Assembly (NCBI GenBank): GCA_022448105.1
Contig: JAKVAV010000011.1
Span: 34,038-83,335, forward strand
Length of the DNA stretch: 49,298 nucleotides
Source: Flavobacteriales bacterium
GTDB lineage: Bacteria > Bacteroidota > Bacteroidia > Flavobacteriales_D > Cryomorphaceae
Direction of reading: 5' to 3'
Under the pieces are notes generated by a model that ran no database searches, was not told the DNA's origin, and was given only the letters and a program-made list of their open reading frames with translations. The position numbers were made by a program, and so were the translations under genes. This document shows, one piece after another, positions 1 to 8,815 of the stretch. How positions within the stretch are numbered: the stretch's first letter is position 1; the number at the start of each line of letters is the position of its first letter.

Positions 1-788
1 TCTCTAGAAACTACCGCTTTTTCGGAGCCAGTACAGGCAATCAATACGTCAAACCCTTCTTCATAAGATGAGAGATTTTCTAGGGCAAACGCGTTTCCTC
101 CAACTTGATCGGCAATTTCTTGCGCTCTTGCTTTCGTTCGATTGAAGATGGCGATATTCTTGTATCCATGTTTAAATAAAAATTTAGCCATGGCCTTGTT
201 GGTCCGTCCCGCTCCAACAAGTAACATCCTCGCTTCTTCAGCGACTTTAAGCTCTTTTAACCTATGAAAAGCAAGTGAAACGACAGAAACAGGCTTTCTA
301 AAGATGGCCGTTTCGGTAAAGACTCTTTTGGCTGACTCGATATTCTTGCGCATGATCAGCCTCAGGAAATCACCTGAAAGGCCGCTCTCTTCGGCAAACT
401 CGTATGCTTTACGCACTTGGGTGATGATCTCTCTTTCGCCGATAACCATTGAATCCAAAGAAGAGGTCACTTTGTAGAGGTGACGAACTGCTTCTTTTCC
501 TTGGTGAAATTCAGCATTTGACTTAGCGATAATGGCATCCTCCGCATCAATTTTGAAAACTCCCGACGCCAAAATCTGCTCAGCAGAGATTACTCTCTCG
601 GAGACAACGAAGAATTCTACTCGATTGCAAGTAGACAGATACATGAGCTCTTTCAGCCCTAAATTGTCTTTTAGAGTGGAGAGAACTTGGGTCTGATTGG
701 CTTCATCAATATGAAAACCACCCACCACATCAAGCGGTAAACGCTTGTGCGTGAATGCGATAGTGTAAAAGTGATTCAACTCGTACAT
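1..788 (-). CDS. hemA: glutamyl-tRNA reductase, C-terminus cut by window edge
   Basis: This would reduce glutamyl-tRNA(Glu) to glutamate-1-semialdehyde, the first step of C5-pathway tetrapyrrole synthesis in the cytoplasm. Translating the minus strand from the ATG at 788 gives an open frame to the window edge (about 262 codons; family members are usually about 410-430 residues). The N-terminal catalytic domain carries YLSTCNRVEFF with the nucleophilic cysteine at about residue 54, followed by SLDSMVIGEREIITQVRKAY, which matches the family signature LDSMVxGE. Further on comes an NADPH-binding segment (MLLVGAGRTNKAMAKFL). The dimerisation domain lies outside the window. The nearest upstream gene (DUF3109, same strand) is 141 bases away, with a dyad in the gap, so hemA probably has its own promoter. 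Confidence 0.93.
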   Translation of the reverse strand, partial: MYELNHFYTIAFTHKRLPLDVVGGFHIDEANQTQVLSTLKDNLGLKELMYLSTCNRVEFFVVSERVISAEQILASGVFKIDAEDAIIAKSNAEFHQGKEAVRHLYKVTSSLDSMVIGEREIITQVRKAYEFAEESGLSGDFLRLIMRKNIESAKRVFTETAIFRKPVSVVSLAFHRLKELKVAEEARMLLVGAGRTNKAMAKFLFKHGYKNIAIFNRTKARAQEIADQVGGNAFALENLSSYEEGFDVLIACTGSEKAVVSR

Positions 789-849
789 AAAACTGCTAGA
801 CAAAGGTCACACCGGACTCCATTTGTACTGTCATAGAATTGTCAGACAG

Positions 850-876
850 GCTTATTTAAAGGGGGTCTAAATAAGC
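850..876. promoter_or_regulatory. 9-bp inverted repeat upstream of hemA
   Basis: GCTTATTTA (850-858) and TAAATAAGC (868-876) are exact reverse complements around a 9-base loop. No T-run follows on either strand, so it is not a standard intrinsic terminator. It lies between the DUF3109 stop and the hemA start and could be an operator or an RNA hairpin in the hemA leader. Function unknown. Confidence 0.35.
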
Positions 877-929
877 TGTGTGGTCAAAATAGTCACTTTT
901 ACGAGCATCAAGCCAGCAAAATCATAAGT

Positions 930-1508
930 TTAATCTGATGATTCTTTTAGAAGCTTGTCCACTTCTAATAGCTGTTGGAAAAAATTTTTTCCAAACTTCC
1001 TCACTAGAGGTTCTTTCAAAAATCGGAATACTTTTAAGTCTAATTTTGCTCCGCAAGCACGAGCGGGGTCACAAATGGGCCAGTGATGGTAATTCAGGGC
1101 TATTAAGTCGTTGATTTTAGATAATCTAATAGGATAAAGATGGCATGAAATGGGTTTCTTAAAATCTGTTTTACCATCGCGATACGCTTGATCGATGGCA
1201 CATTTAGCTGTTCCATCTTTGTCAAAAGACACAAAAGCACACTCCTCTCCATTGACTAAAGGTGTAACGAACTCACCATCAAAATCAATCGTGAAAACCC
1301 CCACTTCTTCGATACGCTCAATACCTTCTTTCCTCATGTAAGGTTTTACTGCTTCTAGCGCATCTTCGAGAATGCCCACCTCCTCGGGCTCCAGTGGTGC
1401 TCCGCTATCTCCTTCCACACAGCAGGCTCCTTTACATGCACTGAGATCACAGAGAAATTTCTCTGAGAATAAATCTTCCGAAAGGAGCATATTATCGACT
1501 TGGATCAT
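930..1508 (-). CDS. DUF3109 family cysteine-rich protein
   Basis: A 192-residue soluble protein of the DUF3109 family, related to YkgJ-type zinc/iron-sulfur cluster proteins; its biochemical role is not established. The cysteine pattern is clear: FLCDLSACKGACC near residues 18-30, then single cysteines in GEECAF and AKCAI, SCHLYPIR, and PICDPARAC. These are the expected ligands for a metal or Fe-S cluster. No signal peptide or membrane segment is seen. It is divergent from glyS with only 77 bases between starts. A -7 element (TAACTTTG, 1520-1513) sits so close to the ATG at 1508 that either the message is nearly leaderless or translation starts at the second methionine (1490, MLLSEDLF). The longer start is kept here. 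Confidence 0.85.
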   Translation of the reverse strand: MIQVDNMLLSEDLFSEKFLCDLSACKGACCVEGDSGAPLEPEEVGILEDALEAVKPYMRKEGIERIEEVGVFTIDFDGEFVTPLVNGEECAFVSFDKDGTAKCAIDQAYRDGKTDFKKPISCHLYPIRLSKINDLIALNYHHWPICDPARACGAKLDLKVFRFLKEPLVRKFGKNFFQQLLEVDKLLKESSD

Positions 1509-1512
1509 ATCA

Positions 1513-1520
1513 CAAAGTTA
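1513..1520 (-). promoter_or_regulatory. -7 element (TAnnTTTG) for the DUF3109 gene
   Basis: TAACTTTG on the minus strand matches the Bacteroidota -7 consensus TAnnTTTG. No TTTG is seen 19 bases upstream. The predicted transcription start falls at about the annotated start codon, which favours the downstream methionine at 1490. Confidence 0.4.
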
Positions 1521-1531
1521 CTCATTGGACA

Positions 1532-1562
1532 TTTCATTATCGTCTACATTGATTTACTTTTG
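1532..1562 (+). promoter_or_regulatory. Bacteroidota-type promoter for glyS
   Basis: TTTC (1532-1535), a one-base variant of the -33 TTTG, is followed after 19 bases by TACTTTTG (1555-1562), an exact TAnnTTTG -7 element. Predicted transcription starts about 18 bases before the glyS ATG at 1586. The spacing equals that of the prs and tRNA-Leu promoters in this window. Confidence 0.5.
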
Positions 1563-1585
1563 CCTGCCGACAAAAGAAATCCAAA

Positions 1586-3127
1586 ATGAGTCAACCAGAC
1601 GATTTACTCAAGAAAATAATTGGTCACGCCAAAGAATACGGTTTTGTATACCCAAGTAGTGAGATTTACGATGGGCTGAGTGCAGCATACGATTATGGCC
1701 CATACGGTTCAGAACTTAAAAATAACCTTAAACGCTATTGGTGGGATGCCATGGTAAGGCTCCATGAGGAAATTGTTGGATTAGACTCCTCTATTTTCAT
1801 GCATCCGACTACATGGAAAGCGTCTGGTCATGTAGATGCTTTTAACGACCCCCTCATTGATAATAAGGATAGCAAAAAGAGATATCGAGCAGATGTGCTC
1901 ATTGAAGATTATATAGAGAAGTATCGCTTGAAAATCGAGAAGGATGTCACCAAAGGAAAGAAGCGCTTCGGCGAGGATTTTGATGAGGAGCAGTTTCGCG
2001 CTACTAATCCGAACGTTTTGCGTAACCAAAAAAAAATCGTTGAGATTAATACTCGTTTCAAAGAAGCGATGGCTGCCGAAAATTTGGGTGCAGTAAAAAG
2101 ATTAATCGAAGAATTAGGAATTGCCGATCCAGAAACGGGTTCGAAAAACTGGACTGATGTTCGGCAGTTCAATTTGATGTTCAAAACAGAACTAGGCTCC
2201 GTAGCTGGAGATGGAAGCGCAATATATCTAAGGCCCGAAACGGCTCAAGGAATTTTTGTAAATTTTTTGAACGTTCAGAAAAGCAGCCGAATGAAAATAC
2301 CTTTTGGGATTGCTCAAATCGGTAAAGCTTTTCGAAACGAAATTATTGCCAGGCAATTTATTTTCAGAATGAGGGAATTTGAGCAAATGGAAATGCAATT
2401 TTTTGTGAAGCCCGGCACCGAGCTAGACTGGTACGAAACATGGAAGGAACGAAGAATTCAGTGGCACAAGACACTTGGCCTTGGTGAATCTAATTATCGT
2501 TTTCACAACCATGTGAAGCTCGCCCACTACGCTAATGCCGCGTGTGATATCGAATTCAAGTTCCCCATGGGTTTTAAAGAACTGGAGGGAATTCATTCGC
2601 GCACTGACTTTGATCTTGCCAGTCACGAAGAGCACAGCGGTAAAAAACTTCGTTATTTCGATCCTCAAGACAAGGAGAGCTATGTTCCTTACGTGGTCGA
2701 AACGTCAATTGGGCTGGACCGACTATTCCTAGCCGTGCTTTCTACGGCTTACACGGAAGAAAAGCTAGAAGACGATACTGAGCGAACCGTGTTGAACATT
2801 CCGCATGCTTTAGCCCCTGTGAAGGTTGCTGTGCTTCCTTTGGTTAAAAAGGATGGACTTCCAGTATTGGCGAGAGAGATCATGTCTAGACTAAAGCTTG
2901 ATCACAATTGTCAATATGATGAAAAGGATGGAATTGGTAAGAGATACCGTCGCCAAGATGCGATTGGAACACCATTCTGCATTACGGTTGACCACGAAAG
3001 TCTAAAAGACAATTGTGTAACAATCAGAGAGAGAGATTCAATGGCTCAAGAAAGAGTTTCGATAGATTCAATTGGAGAAATTGTAAATCAGAAAGTCTCT
3101 CTTAAAACTCTTTTGAGTCAGCTCTGA
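1586..3127 (+). CDS. glyS: glycyl-tRNA synthetase (homodimeric type)
   Basis: Charges tRNA(Gly) with glycine in the cytoplasm. At 513 residues it is the alpha2 class II enzyme found in archaea, eukaryotes and many bacteria including Bacteroidota, not the alpha2beta2 GlyQ/GlyS form. The N-terminus has YPSSEIYDGLSAAYDYGP, typical of this family. Class II motif 2 is GKAFRNEI (about 247-254) and motif 3 is IGLDRLFLAVL (about 375-385). The C-terminal anticodon-binding domain begins near LAPVKVAVLPLVKKDG. A Bacteroidota-type promoter lies just upstream and a strong hairpin terminator follows the TGA. It is a single-gene unit, divergent from DUF3109. Confidence 0.96.
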   Translation: MSQPDDLLKKIIGHAKEYGFVYPSSEIYDGLSAAYDYGPYGSELKNNLKRYWWDAMVRLHEEIVGLDSSIFMHPTTWKASGHVDAFNDPLIDNKDSKKRYRADVLIEDYIEKYRLKIEKDVTKGKKRFGEDFDEEQFRATNPNVLRNQKKIVEINTRFKEAMAAENLGAVKRLIEELGIADPETGSKNWTDVRQFNLMFKTELGSVAGDGSAIYLRPETAQGIFVNFLNVQKSSRMKIPFGIAQIGKAFRNEIIARQFIFRMREFEQMEMQFFVKPGTELDWYETWKERRIQWHKTLGLGESNYRFHNHVKLAHYANAACDIEFKFPMGFKELEGIHSRTDFDLASHEEHSGKKLRYFDPQDKESYVPYVVETSIGLDRLFLAVLSTAYTEEKLEDDTERTVLNIPHALAPVKVAVLPLVKKDGLPVLAREIMSRLKLDHNCQYDEKDGIGKRYRRQDAIGTPFCITVDHESLKDNCVTIRERDSMAQERVSIDSIGEIVNQKVSLKTLLSQL

Positions 3128-3150
3128 TATGAGCGAATAATAAGAAACGG

Positions 3151-3191
3151 AAAGGCCCGCTGCGATAATCGCAGCGGGCCTTTCTATTTTT
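3151..3191. terminator. bidirectional intrinsic terminator after glyS
   Basis: A perfect 15-bp stem (3151-3165 with 3169-3183) closes a 3-base TAA loop. The stem core is GGCCCGCTGCGA paired with its complement, and TTTCTATTTTT follows on the plus strand. The reverse strand also ends in a T-rich stretch. It sits between the convergent glyS and the T9SS-exported protein gene and can serve both. Confidence 0.92.
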
Positions 3192-3209
3192 AAATTCCTG
3201 ACAAATAAC

Positions 3210-6200
3210 CTATTCGATGATAAGCTTCAAGGTAGATACTTTTCCTTCGCTCTGAGCTTGTAGGAGGTAAACTCCAGACTCGATGTCATTCGTGGCCACC
3301 TCAAATCTCTGCGCCGAGCTCATGTTCCACTCTTTTACTACCTGACCGAGAACATTGATCAAACTAACATTGCTCAAGGCAATCGGAGATTCGATTACCA
3401 CTAAATCGGAGGCAGGATTTGGATAAGCTTTAAACTCAAAATCAGACTGATTTAAAGTAGAAAGGATATCTGTAAGGGTCATTTGCATGCAGAACTCACC
3501 ATCAGCTCCTTCAAACCCGTCAACCATTACCTGATAGACGACACCGGCCTCGGTGACTAGAGTTATGCCTGCTGGGAACTCTGAACCAGTACCTTGAGGA
3601 CCATCTTCATTGCAAGCTACTTGTGTGAGATCACCACAATCTCCCGTGAAAATTGCCATCTGAGAATCTCCGTCGTCGATATAATCAATAACCCCATTAC
3701 AATTTACCGTTTCGATAAAATACTCATTCCCGTCACCCACGAAGGTGTACCAAACGGTAGAGCTCAATGTAGGCTCTCCGATCCAGCAGTCATTTACGAC
3801 ATCATTAGGGTTTGGGTCGTTTACTGAAGTTCCTCCAAGGTTGGAGGTAACGCCTGAAGTTTGAGGGTCATTGAGATCACCACCAACAAGATCTGAAATG
3901 TCAATTGCACCTTCACACTCGTCATTAGCCAATGGGCTCCTCGTCATTGAAAGACAAAAATCTCCTTCTACGCCTTCAAAACCGTCAACCATGACTAGAT
4001 ACGTCAGTCCAAATTCAGTTTCAATTTCGATACCAGCAGCTAAATCATCAGGGTTAGCATTAGGCCCATCTTCATTACAAGACAGTGCAATTTGAAAATC
4101 TCCGCAGAATCCGAAATAAACCGCAATCTGTGTATTTCCGCTAGGTATGTATTCCGTAGCTGTACCATTACAATCGTTTGTTTCCAAAAAGTAAGTATTT
4201 CCATCTCCTTCAAAAGAAAACCAAACATTGTTTTCTAAAGAAGGAACGTCTTCTCCGAAACACTCAAATCCGAAAGGCACGTCTGTATCCGCTACTGTAG
4301 CTCCCGCATTCGTAAATTGCTCAGAAAACTGAGGCTCTCCAACTGGACCGTTCAATAAATCACCGATATCCGTTGCTGCCGCACAATCGTTATTTACAGG
4401 CGCAACGATAATCCCACAATCATTCGCTACGATATCAGCGCTTGATCTTGGCAACAATTGATATCCTTCGTCAAAAGGAGCGGCAAAGTCAAATTGTCCG
4501 CCAATTCCAGTTAATTCAAATGAACCCACTGGAGCAGGTTGAGTGTATAAATCAACATCGTTATCGATTCGCATATCGAACTGATTAGCACCATCGCTGA
4601 CGGTAACGTTGAATCCCGATCCGGAACCTGTCCATTCACTTGGGTCAACAATGAAAACACACTCAAGTTTTACCAATTGTGATTCTGTGTCTTCACCCAA
4701 AGAAGTCACCACGGTAGGCTCTGGAATTGTATTTCCTTGGGACACTAAAGTGATCGACGTAGGCTCCATTTGAGTCAATCCATTGAACTGACTCACCGTT
4801 CCAGTCATAATAATACTATCTCCTTCCAATACGACATAGTCGTCAAGAGGGGCAGCTGAGAAAACACCCATTCCGCCGGTCTGATCTACCATAGAAAATT
4901 GCAGCCCAGCTGGTCTCAGGTTTACGCCCAAGACTATAGCTCCAACAGTAAATTCAAGTCCCTCGTTAATTGCAACCCCTTGTCCATCAACCTCTGAGAC
5001 AGTCGCTATATCAGTCAGTGTAATTTCAGTATCGTCATCGTCAATGTTGATCGTCAGCTCTGATGTAGCAAAAGTGGCATCATTTGTTGCATTCTGTAGC
5101 GATAGAACAATCGTACGGTCATCATTGGGATCAGCGTCATCAACTATCTCTACATCGAAAGATTGGGACATCGTACTGTTCGCTGGGAAAGTCAGCAATG
5201 TAGGGTCGGTGAAGTTGTAATTGGTGCCGATAGCAGCGGTCCCGCCTGTAACGGCTACTTCAACCGTCGTCTCCATCATTGCGGGGTTGACAATTTGAAC
5301 TTCGAATGAAACCGTTCCTGATGATTCTGTAACATTAGAAGATCCTGAATCAAAAGAAAGTCCCAAAGAAGTCGCATCAGCATTGTTTGAAACATCAGTT
5401 GCATCTCTTGGAAGAAGCTTAAAGTTATCAAAACTGAAGTGAGCAATACCAACAAGATCATAACCGCTAAACTGAACTGGACTAGCGTCAAAAAATAAAT
5501 CATCTACTCGGTAGTCGCCAGTACCATCGGTAACCAACCATTCTCCAAAGCCAAGGTTATCGTTGATACAAGTAACTGCATCAAGTTGAACTAAAACGCC
5601 CTCAAACTCTTCTGTACCCGCCGTTCCAGTAGTGAGAATTTCCGCTGTTGGTAAGTCATTTCCGCTTGACTCAATAACAAGGTCAGTCACGTTATTTAGT
5701 CGAGTAAGGCCAAAGTTTTCTTGAACCACACCCGTTACCGTAACGTCATCGCCAACGATTGGTGTGGGCAAATCCTGTCTAACGAAAAGTCCGCTCCATG
5801 CACCAGTTCCATCTTGAATCCAGAAACCTTCATCGTAAGCGGCGGTAACAATACCGGAAGTAATCACAAAACTTCCGAGCAGCGGCGAGTTACCGTCAGG
5901 ATTCGTTGTTTCCTGAATCTCTTGGATAGTTGCTTCGGTTTCAGAATCACCTTCAGGAGAATAAGTTCCGAGAGGGAATGGGTTTGCCGAAGAGGCATTT
6001 GTTGATGCGTTGTCGAGAACATCGGGGCCTGGTACGTTCCATTCGGCAATATTGAAAGAAACTCCAATTCCTGTGTTTGCACCAGTACCATTCAAACGGT
6101 AGGCCCAACTATCGGCGTACTCCCAATCTGTGCCAGTTCCATCTACATTTTGCTCTCCAAAAACATCGACAACAGCGGCATCATCAGGAGTTGCAAAAGT

Positions 6201-6572
6201 TCCGGTAAAGAGTTCTACTGCATCATCACCATTGATAGCGGCGGCGCCACTCTCATAGTCAGCTGCGAAACCAAAAAAGGTCTCAAACTCAGGGCCTCCA
6301 TCAGAAGCCACGTAAAGAAAATCACCTGCAGTAGCAGCATCAGCTGGAAAAATAAACTCTGGGCCATCAGTTCCACCACCATTATTTGCAGATCCAAATG
6401 CATAAACACTCAAATCAGGAATATCATTGACGACATAGAATTCGATTACTTTGGGGAGGCCCCCAGTCAAAGTGCCGTCTGCAACACCTGTAATGATCAA
6501 ATCTGACTGCGCACTTCCTGATTTGGAAGCAAGAAGCAGCAAAGCCATAATTAAGAAGTAGATTTTCTTCAT
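3210..6572 (-). CDS. secreted multidomain protein with T9SS sorting domain
   Basis: A 1120-residue exported protein. A signal peptide (1-22, ending SGSAQ) is followed by a lamin-tail-like region (about 24-190, LIITGVADGTL...VIEFYVVND), an OB-fold-like domain (about 210-305), a Calx-beta domain (about 397-511, ending NINIDDDD-like) and a second OB-fold-like domain. Two similar repeats of roughly 150 residues come next (about 728-880 and 881-1035); each contains NDC/NDEC, VW[FY][ST]F.GDGN, CNEDGP and VMVDGFEG. A type A T9SS C-terminal domain begins at about 1046 (FKAYPNPASDLVVI, ending in a Lys/Ile-rich strand). Lamin-tail plus OB domains are common in Bacteroidota extracellular nucleases, but no nuclease domain is visible. 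It is probably a surface-attached adhesive or binding protein; the substrate is unknown. It stands alone, downstream of pth on the same strand. Confidence 0.85.
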   Translation of the reverse strand: MKKIYFLIMALLLLASKSGSAQSDLIITGVADGTLTGGLPKVIEFYVVNDIPDLSVYAFGSANNGGGTDGPEFIFPADAATAGDFLYVASDGGPEFETFFGFAADYESGAAAINGDDAVELFTGTFATPDDAAVVDVFGEQNVDGTGTDWEYADSWAYRLNGTGANTGIGVSFNIAEWNVPGPDVLDNASTNASSANPFPLGTYSPEGDSETEATIQEIQETTNPDGNSPLLGSFVITSGIVTAAYDEGFWIQDGTGAWSGLFVRQDLPTPIVGDDVTVTGVVQENFGLTRLNNVTDLVIESSGNDLPTAEILTTGTAGTEEFEGVLVQLDAVTCINDNLGFGEWLVTDGTGDYRVDDLFFDASPVQFSGYDLVGIAHFSFDNFKLLPRDATDVSNNADATSLGLSFDSGSSNVTESSGTVSFEVQIVNPAMMETTVEVAVTGGTAAIGTNYNFTDPTLLTFPANSTMSQSFDVEIVDDADPNDDRTIVLSLQNATNDATFATSELTINIDDDDTEITLTDIATVSEVDGQGVAINEGLEFTVGAIVLGVNLRPAGLQFSMVDQTGGMGVFSAAPLDDYVVLEGDSIIMTGTVSQFNGLTQMEPTSITLVSQGNTIPEPTVVTSLGEDTESQLVKLECVFIVDPSEWTGSGSGFNVTVSDGANQFDMRIDNDVDLYTQPAPVGSFELTGIGGQFDFAAPFDEGYQLLPRSSADIVANDCGIIVAPVNNDCAAATDIGDLLNGPVGEPQFSEQFTNAGATVADTDVPFGFECFGEDVPSLENNVWFSFEGDGNTYFLETNDCNGTATEYIPSGNTQIAVYFGFCGDFQIALSCNEDGPNANPDDLAAGIEIETEFGLTYLVMVDGFEGVEGDFCLSMTRSPLANDECEGAIDISDLVGGDLNDPQTSGVTSNLGGTSVNDPNPNDVVNDCWIGEPTLSSTVWYTFVGDGNEYFIETVNCNGVIDYIDDGDSQMAIFTGDCGDLTQVACNEDGPQGTGSEFPAGITLVTEAGVVYQVMVDGFEGADGEFCMQMTLTDILSTLNQSDFEFKAYPNPASDLVVIESPIALSNVSLINVLGQVVKEWNMSSAQRFEVATNDIESGVYLLQAQSEGKVSTLKLIIE

Positions 6573-6597
6573 TTCGATAGAATTTAAATTAGGTGCG

Positions 6598-6605
6598 CAA
6601 AAGTA
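6598..6605 (-). promoter_or_regulatory. -7 element for the T9SS-exported protein gene
   Basis: TACTTTTG on the minus strand matches TAnnTTTG about 25 bases before the ATG at 6572. No recognisable -33 TTTG at 19 bases. It suggests the gene is transcribed separately from pth. Confidence 0.4.
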
Positions 6606-6643
6606 CCTAATAAAAGGAACCTCTAAGAAGCTGCGCGAGTTAA

Positions 6644-7207
6644 CTATTTGTTATTAAAATTTGTCATGGTTTGTGGGCCTCCAATGGAGGTGAAAGATAG
6701 ACAAGTATCTACGGCAACTTTGATTCGAGCGTCAAGTTGTAATAGCTCTTCTGCGTTCCATTCTCCAAGCACATAATCTATTTGCCCCCCTTTATTGAAT
6801 TCATTTCCTATTCCCACTCTTAAGCGAGCATAATCCTGCCTGCCCATTGTGACATTAATATTCTTCAATCCGTTGTGGCCACCATCACTTCCTTTGAGTC
6901 GGAGTCTCTGTTTACCGAAAGGCAATGCGAGATCGTCGGTGACAACAATCAACTTATCGAAAGGGATCTTCTCTTTCTGAAGCCAATAGTTAACGGCCTT
7001 ACCGCTGAGGTTCATAAATGTGTTTGGCTTCATTAATATGATTGTTCTGCCTCGGTGCTTGATGGAAGTTATCTCACCGTACCTTTCTTGTGAAAATGAA
7101 GTAGCCGATCGCTCGGCAAGAGCGTCGGCTACTTTAAAACCAATGTTATGGCGGGTATTTTCGTATTTACCGCCCACATTTCCCAAACCGACTACGAGAT
7201 ACTTCAC
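6644..7207 (-). CDS. pth: peptidyl-tRNA hydrolase
   Basis: Cleaves peptidyl-tRNAs released by stalled ribosomes, recycling tRNA in the cytoplasm. The 187-residue length is normal. It begins MKYLVVGLGNVGGKYENTRHNIG with the catalytic histidine at residue 20, followed by KPNTFMNLSG and VVTDDLALPFGKQRLR with the catalytic-site aspartate. The GSDGGHNGLKNI and RLRVGIG motifs follow. It is third in a compact operon prs-rplY-pth, 18 bases after rplY, a common pairing because L25/Ctc and Pth are often neighbours in bacteria. Confidence 0.96.
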   Translation of the reverse strand: MKYLVVGLGNVGGKYENTRHNIGFKVADALAERSATSFSQERYGEITSIKHRGRTIILMKPNTFMNLSGKAVNYWLQKEKIPFDKLIVVTDDLALPFGKQRLRLKGSDGGHNGLKNINVTMGRQDYARLRVGIGNEFNKGGQIDYVLGEWNAEELLQLDARIKVAVDTCLSFTSIGGPQTMTNFNNK

Positions 7208-7225
7208 GGTATCGGATGGGTAAAT

Positions 7226-7852
7226 TTATCCTTCTGCTGGAGCTTCTGCAGCACTTTCTCCTTCTGAGTCTTCTTCACCTTCTTCACCCTCCTCATCTTC
7301 ATCGACTGCGCCACGCGCCATTTTAACTCCTACAACTACCGATTTGGGATTGTGCATAATGGTTGCGGATGGGAGCTTCAAGTCCTCAATTCTGATGAAA
7401 TGACCAATACGTAGCTTAGTAATATCCACCTCAACTGCATCAGGCAATTCTGCTGGGATACCTTTAATTTTAATTCTACGGAAGTTAGACATCAAACGCC
7501 CTCCATTTCTAACACCGATAGCGTTTCCTGTTAGCTTCAATGGCAGCTCCATCTTAACAGTTTTTCCATCAATTAATTGAAAGAAATCAACATGCAACGT
7601 CTCGTCAGTTACCGGGTGGAACTGAACATCTCGCACTATAGCGTTTATTTTTTCTCCCCCAATTTCCAATTCGTAGATAAATACGTCTGGCGTGTAGACG
7701 AATTTATCGAATTGGATTCTGTCAATGGAAAAATGCTTCTGGTCATCGCCACCGTAGAGTACGCAAGGTACTTTTCCATCGGCTCTTAAATGACTAGCAT
7801 CTTTTTTCCCTACGTTCTCTCTTGGAGAACCGCTCAACGATACTGTTTTCAT
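7226..7852 (-). CDS. rplY: 50S ribosomal protein bL25/general stress protein Ctc
   Basis: Binds 5S rRNA in the large ribosomal subunit. The 208-residue product is the long Ctc/TL5 form: an N-terminal L25 beta-barrel (about 1-95, MKTVSLSGSPRENVGKKDASHLR... with the CVLYGG segment) plus a C-terminal TL5-type domain (about 96-182). The tail after residue 182 is very acidic (runs of D/E such as DEDEEGEEGEED), usual in Bacteroidota orthologues. It starts 13 bases after prs and is followed by pth, so all three probably share the prs promoter. Confidence 0.94.
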   Translation of the reverse strand: MKTVSLSGSPRENVGKKDASHLRADGKVPCVLYGGDDQKHFSIDRIQFDKFVYTPDVFIYELEIGGEKINAIVRDVQFHPVTDETLHVDFFQLIDGKTVKMELPLKLTGNAIGVRNGGRLMSNFRRIKIKGIPAELPDAVEVDITKLRIGHFIRIEDLKLPSATIMHNPKSVVVGVKMARGAVDEDEEGEEGEEDSEGESAAEAPAEG

Positions 7853-7865
7853 TTTTGGTATTTAT

Positions 7866-8801
7866 TTATGAAACGATAAAATATTTACTAATTGATTGGT
7901 AATTGATCGCGCTGTGAATCACATCTGCGAACAATTCAGCGACAGAGAGAACTCTAATCTTGTCACTTTTTTGCTTTAAAGGAATGGTATCAGTGACCAC
8001 CAACTCCTTGATGGTAGATTTCTCAATTCGTTCATAAGCTGGCCCCGACAAGACCGCGTGGGTGCAGATTGCTCTCACGCTCTTTGCCCCTCGCTCCATC
8101 ATCATGTCCGCAGCAGTTGTCAATGTTCCCGCGGTATCAATAATATCATCGACCAAAAGAACATCTTTCCCTTCTACATCTCCAATCACGGTCATGCTCT
8201 CGATCTGGTTAGCCACTTTTCTCTGCTTATAGCAAATAGCCATATCTACATTCAGGTACTTCGCGTAAGCATTGGCTCTTTTTGTTCCTCCGGTGTCGGG
8301 CGCGGCCATGATCACATTTGAGGTGTCCAGACTTTGGATAAAGGGTAAAAAAATCGATGAAGCAAAAAGGTGATCAACCGGTACTTCGAAAAACCCTTGA
8401 ATCTGATCGGCGTGGAGATCCATTGTCATCACTCGATCAACTCCAGCAGCCGTGAGTAAATTGGCAACGAGTTTTGCGCCAATTGCGACTCGAGGCTTAT
8501 CTTTTCTATCCTGTCTGGCAAAACCGAAATAAGGTAGAATGGCAACGATTCTTTTGGCAGAAGCTCTTTTGGCAGCATCAACCATCAAAAGAAGCTCCAT
8601 CAAATTATCTGAAGGCGGAAAAGTAGACTGAATAATGAAAACGTCATTTCCACGGATACTTTCTTCGTAGGATATTTGGAATTCGCCATCGCTAAAGCGA
8701 GACATTTTGAGGTTTCCCAATTCCTTTCCATAAGCGCGAGCGATTCTCGTTCCTAGGTCTTCGGAAGCGCTGCCGGCAAATATTTTTACTGTAGGGCTCA
8801 T
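7866..8801 (-). CDS. prs: ribose-phosphate pyrophosphokinase
   Basis: Makes PRPP from ribose-5-phosphate and ATP, feeding purine, pyrimidine, histidine and NAD synthesis. At 311 residues it is full length for class I enzymes. KIFAGSASEDLGTRIA marks the N-terminus. The flexible-loop region has RQDRKDKPRVAIGAKLVANLL, the metal-binding region MTMDLHADQIQGFF, and the PRPP-binding loop DVLLVDDIIDTAGTLTTAA. A textbook Bacteroidota promoter lies 15-45 bases upstream, giving a very short leader. First gene of the prs-rplY-pth operon. Confidence 0.96.
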   Translation of the reverse strand: MSPTVKIFAGSASEDLGTRIARAYGKELGNLKMSRFSDGEFQISYEESIRGNDVFIIQSTFPPSDNLMELLLMVDAAKRASAKRIVAILPYFGFARQDRKDKPRVAIGAKLVANLLTAAGVDRVMTMDLHADQIQGFFEVPVDHLFASSIFLPFIQSLDTSNVIMAAPDTGGTKRANAYAKYLNVDMAICYKQRKVANQIESMTVIGDVEGKDVLLVDDIIDTAGTLTTAADMMMERGAKSVRAICTHAVLSGPAYERIEKSTIKELVVTDTIPLKQKSDKIRVLSVAELFADVIHSAINYQSISKYFIVS

Positions 8802-8815
8802 CTTAAAAAGGGCTG

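Noticed and set aside
1372-1659. Plus-strand 95-codon frame across the DUF3109 start and glyS start
   Set aside because: It is antisense to DUF3109 and then out of frame with glyS; both real genes have clear family motifs.
6150-6506. Plus-strand 118-codon frame inside the T9SS-exported protein gene
   Set aside because: Antisense to a gene with a clear signal peptide and domains; no recognisable content.
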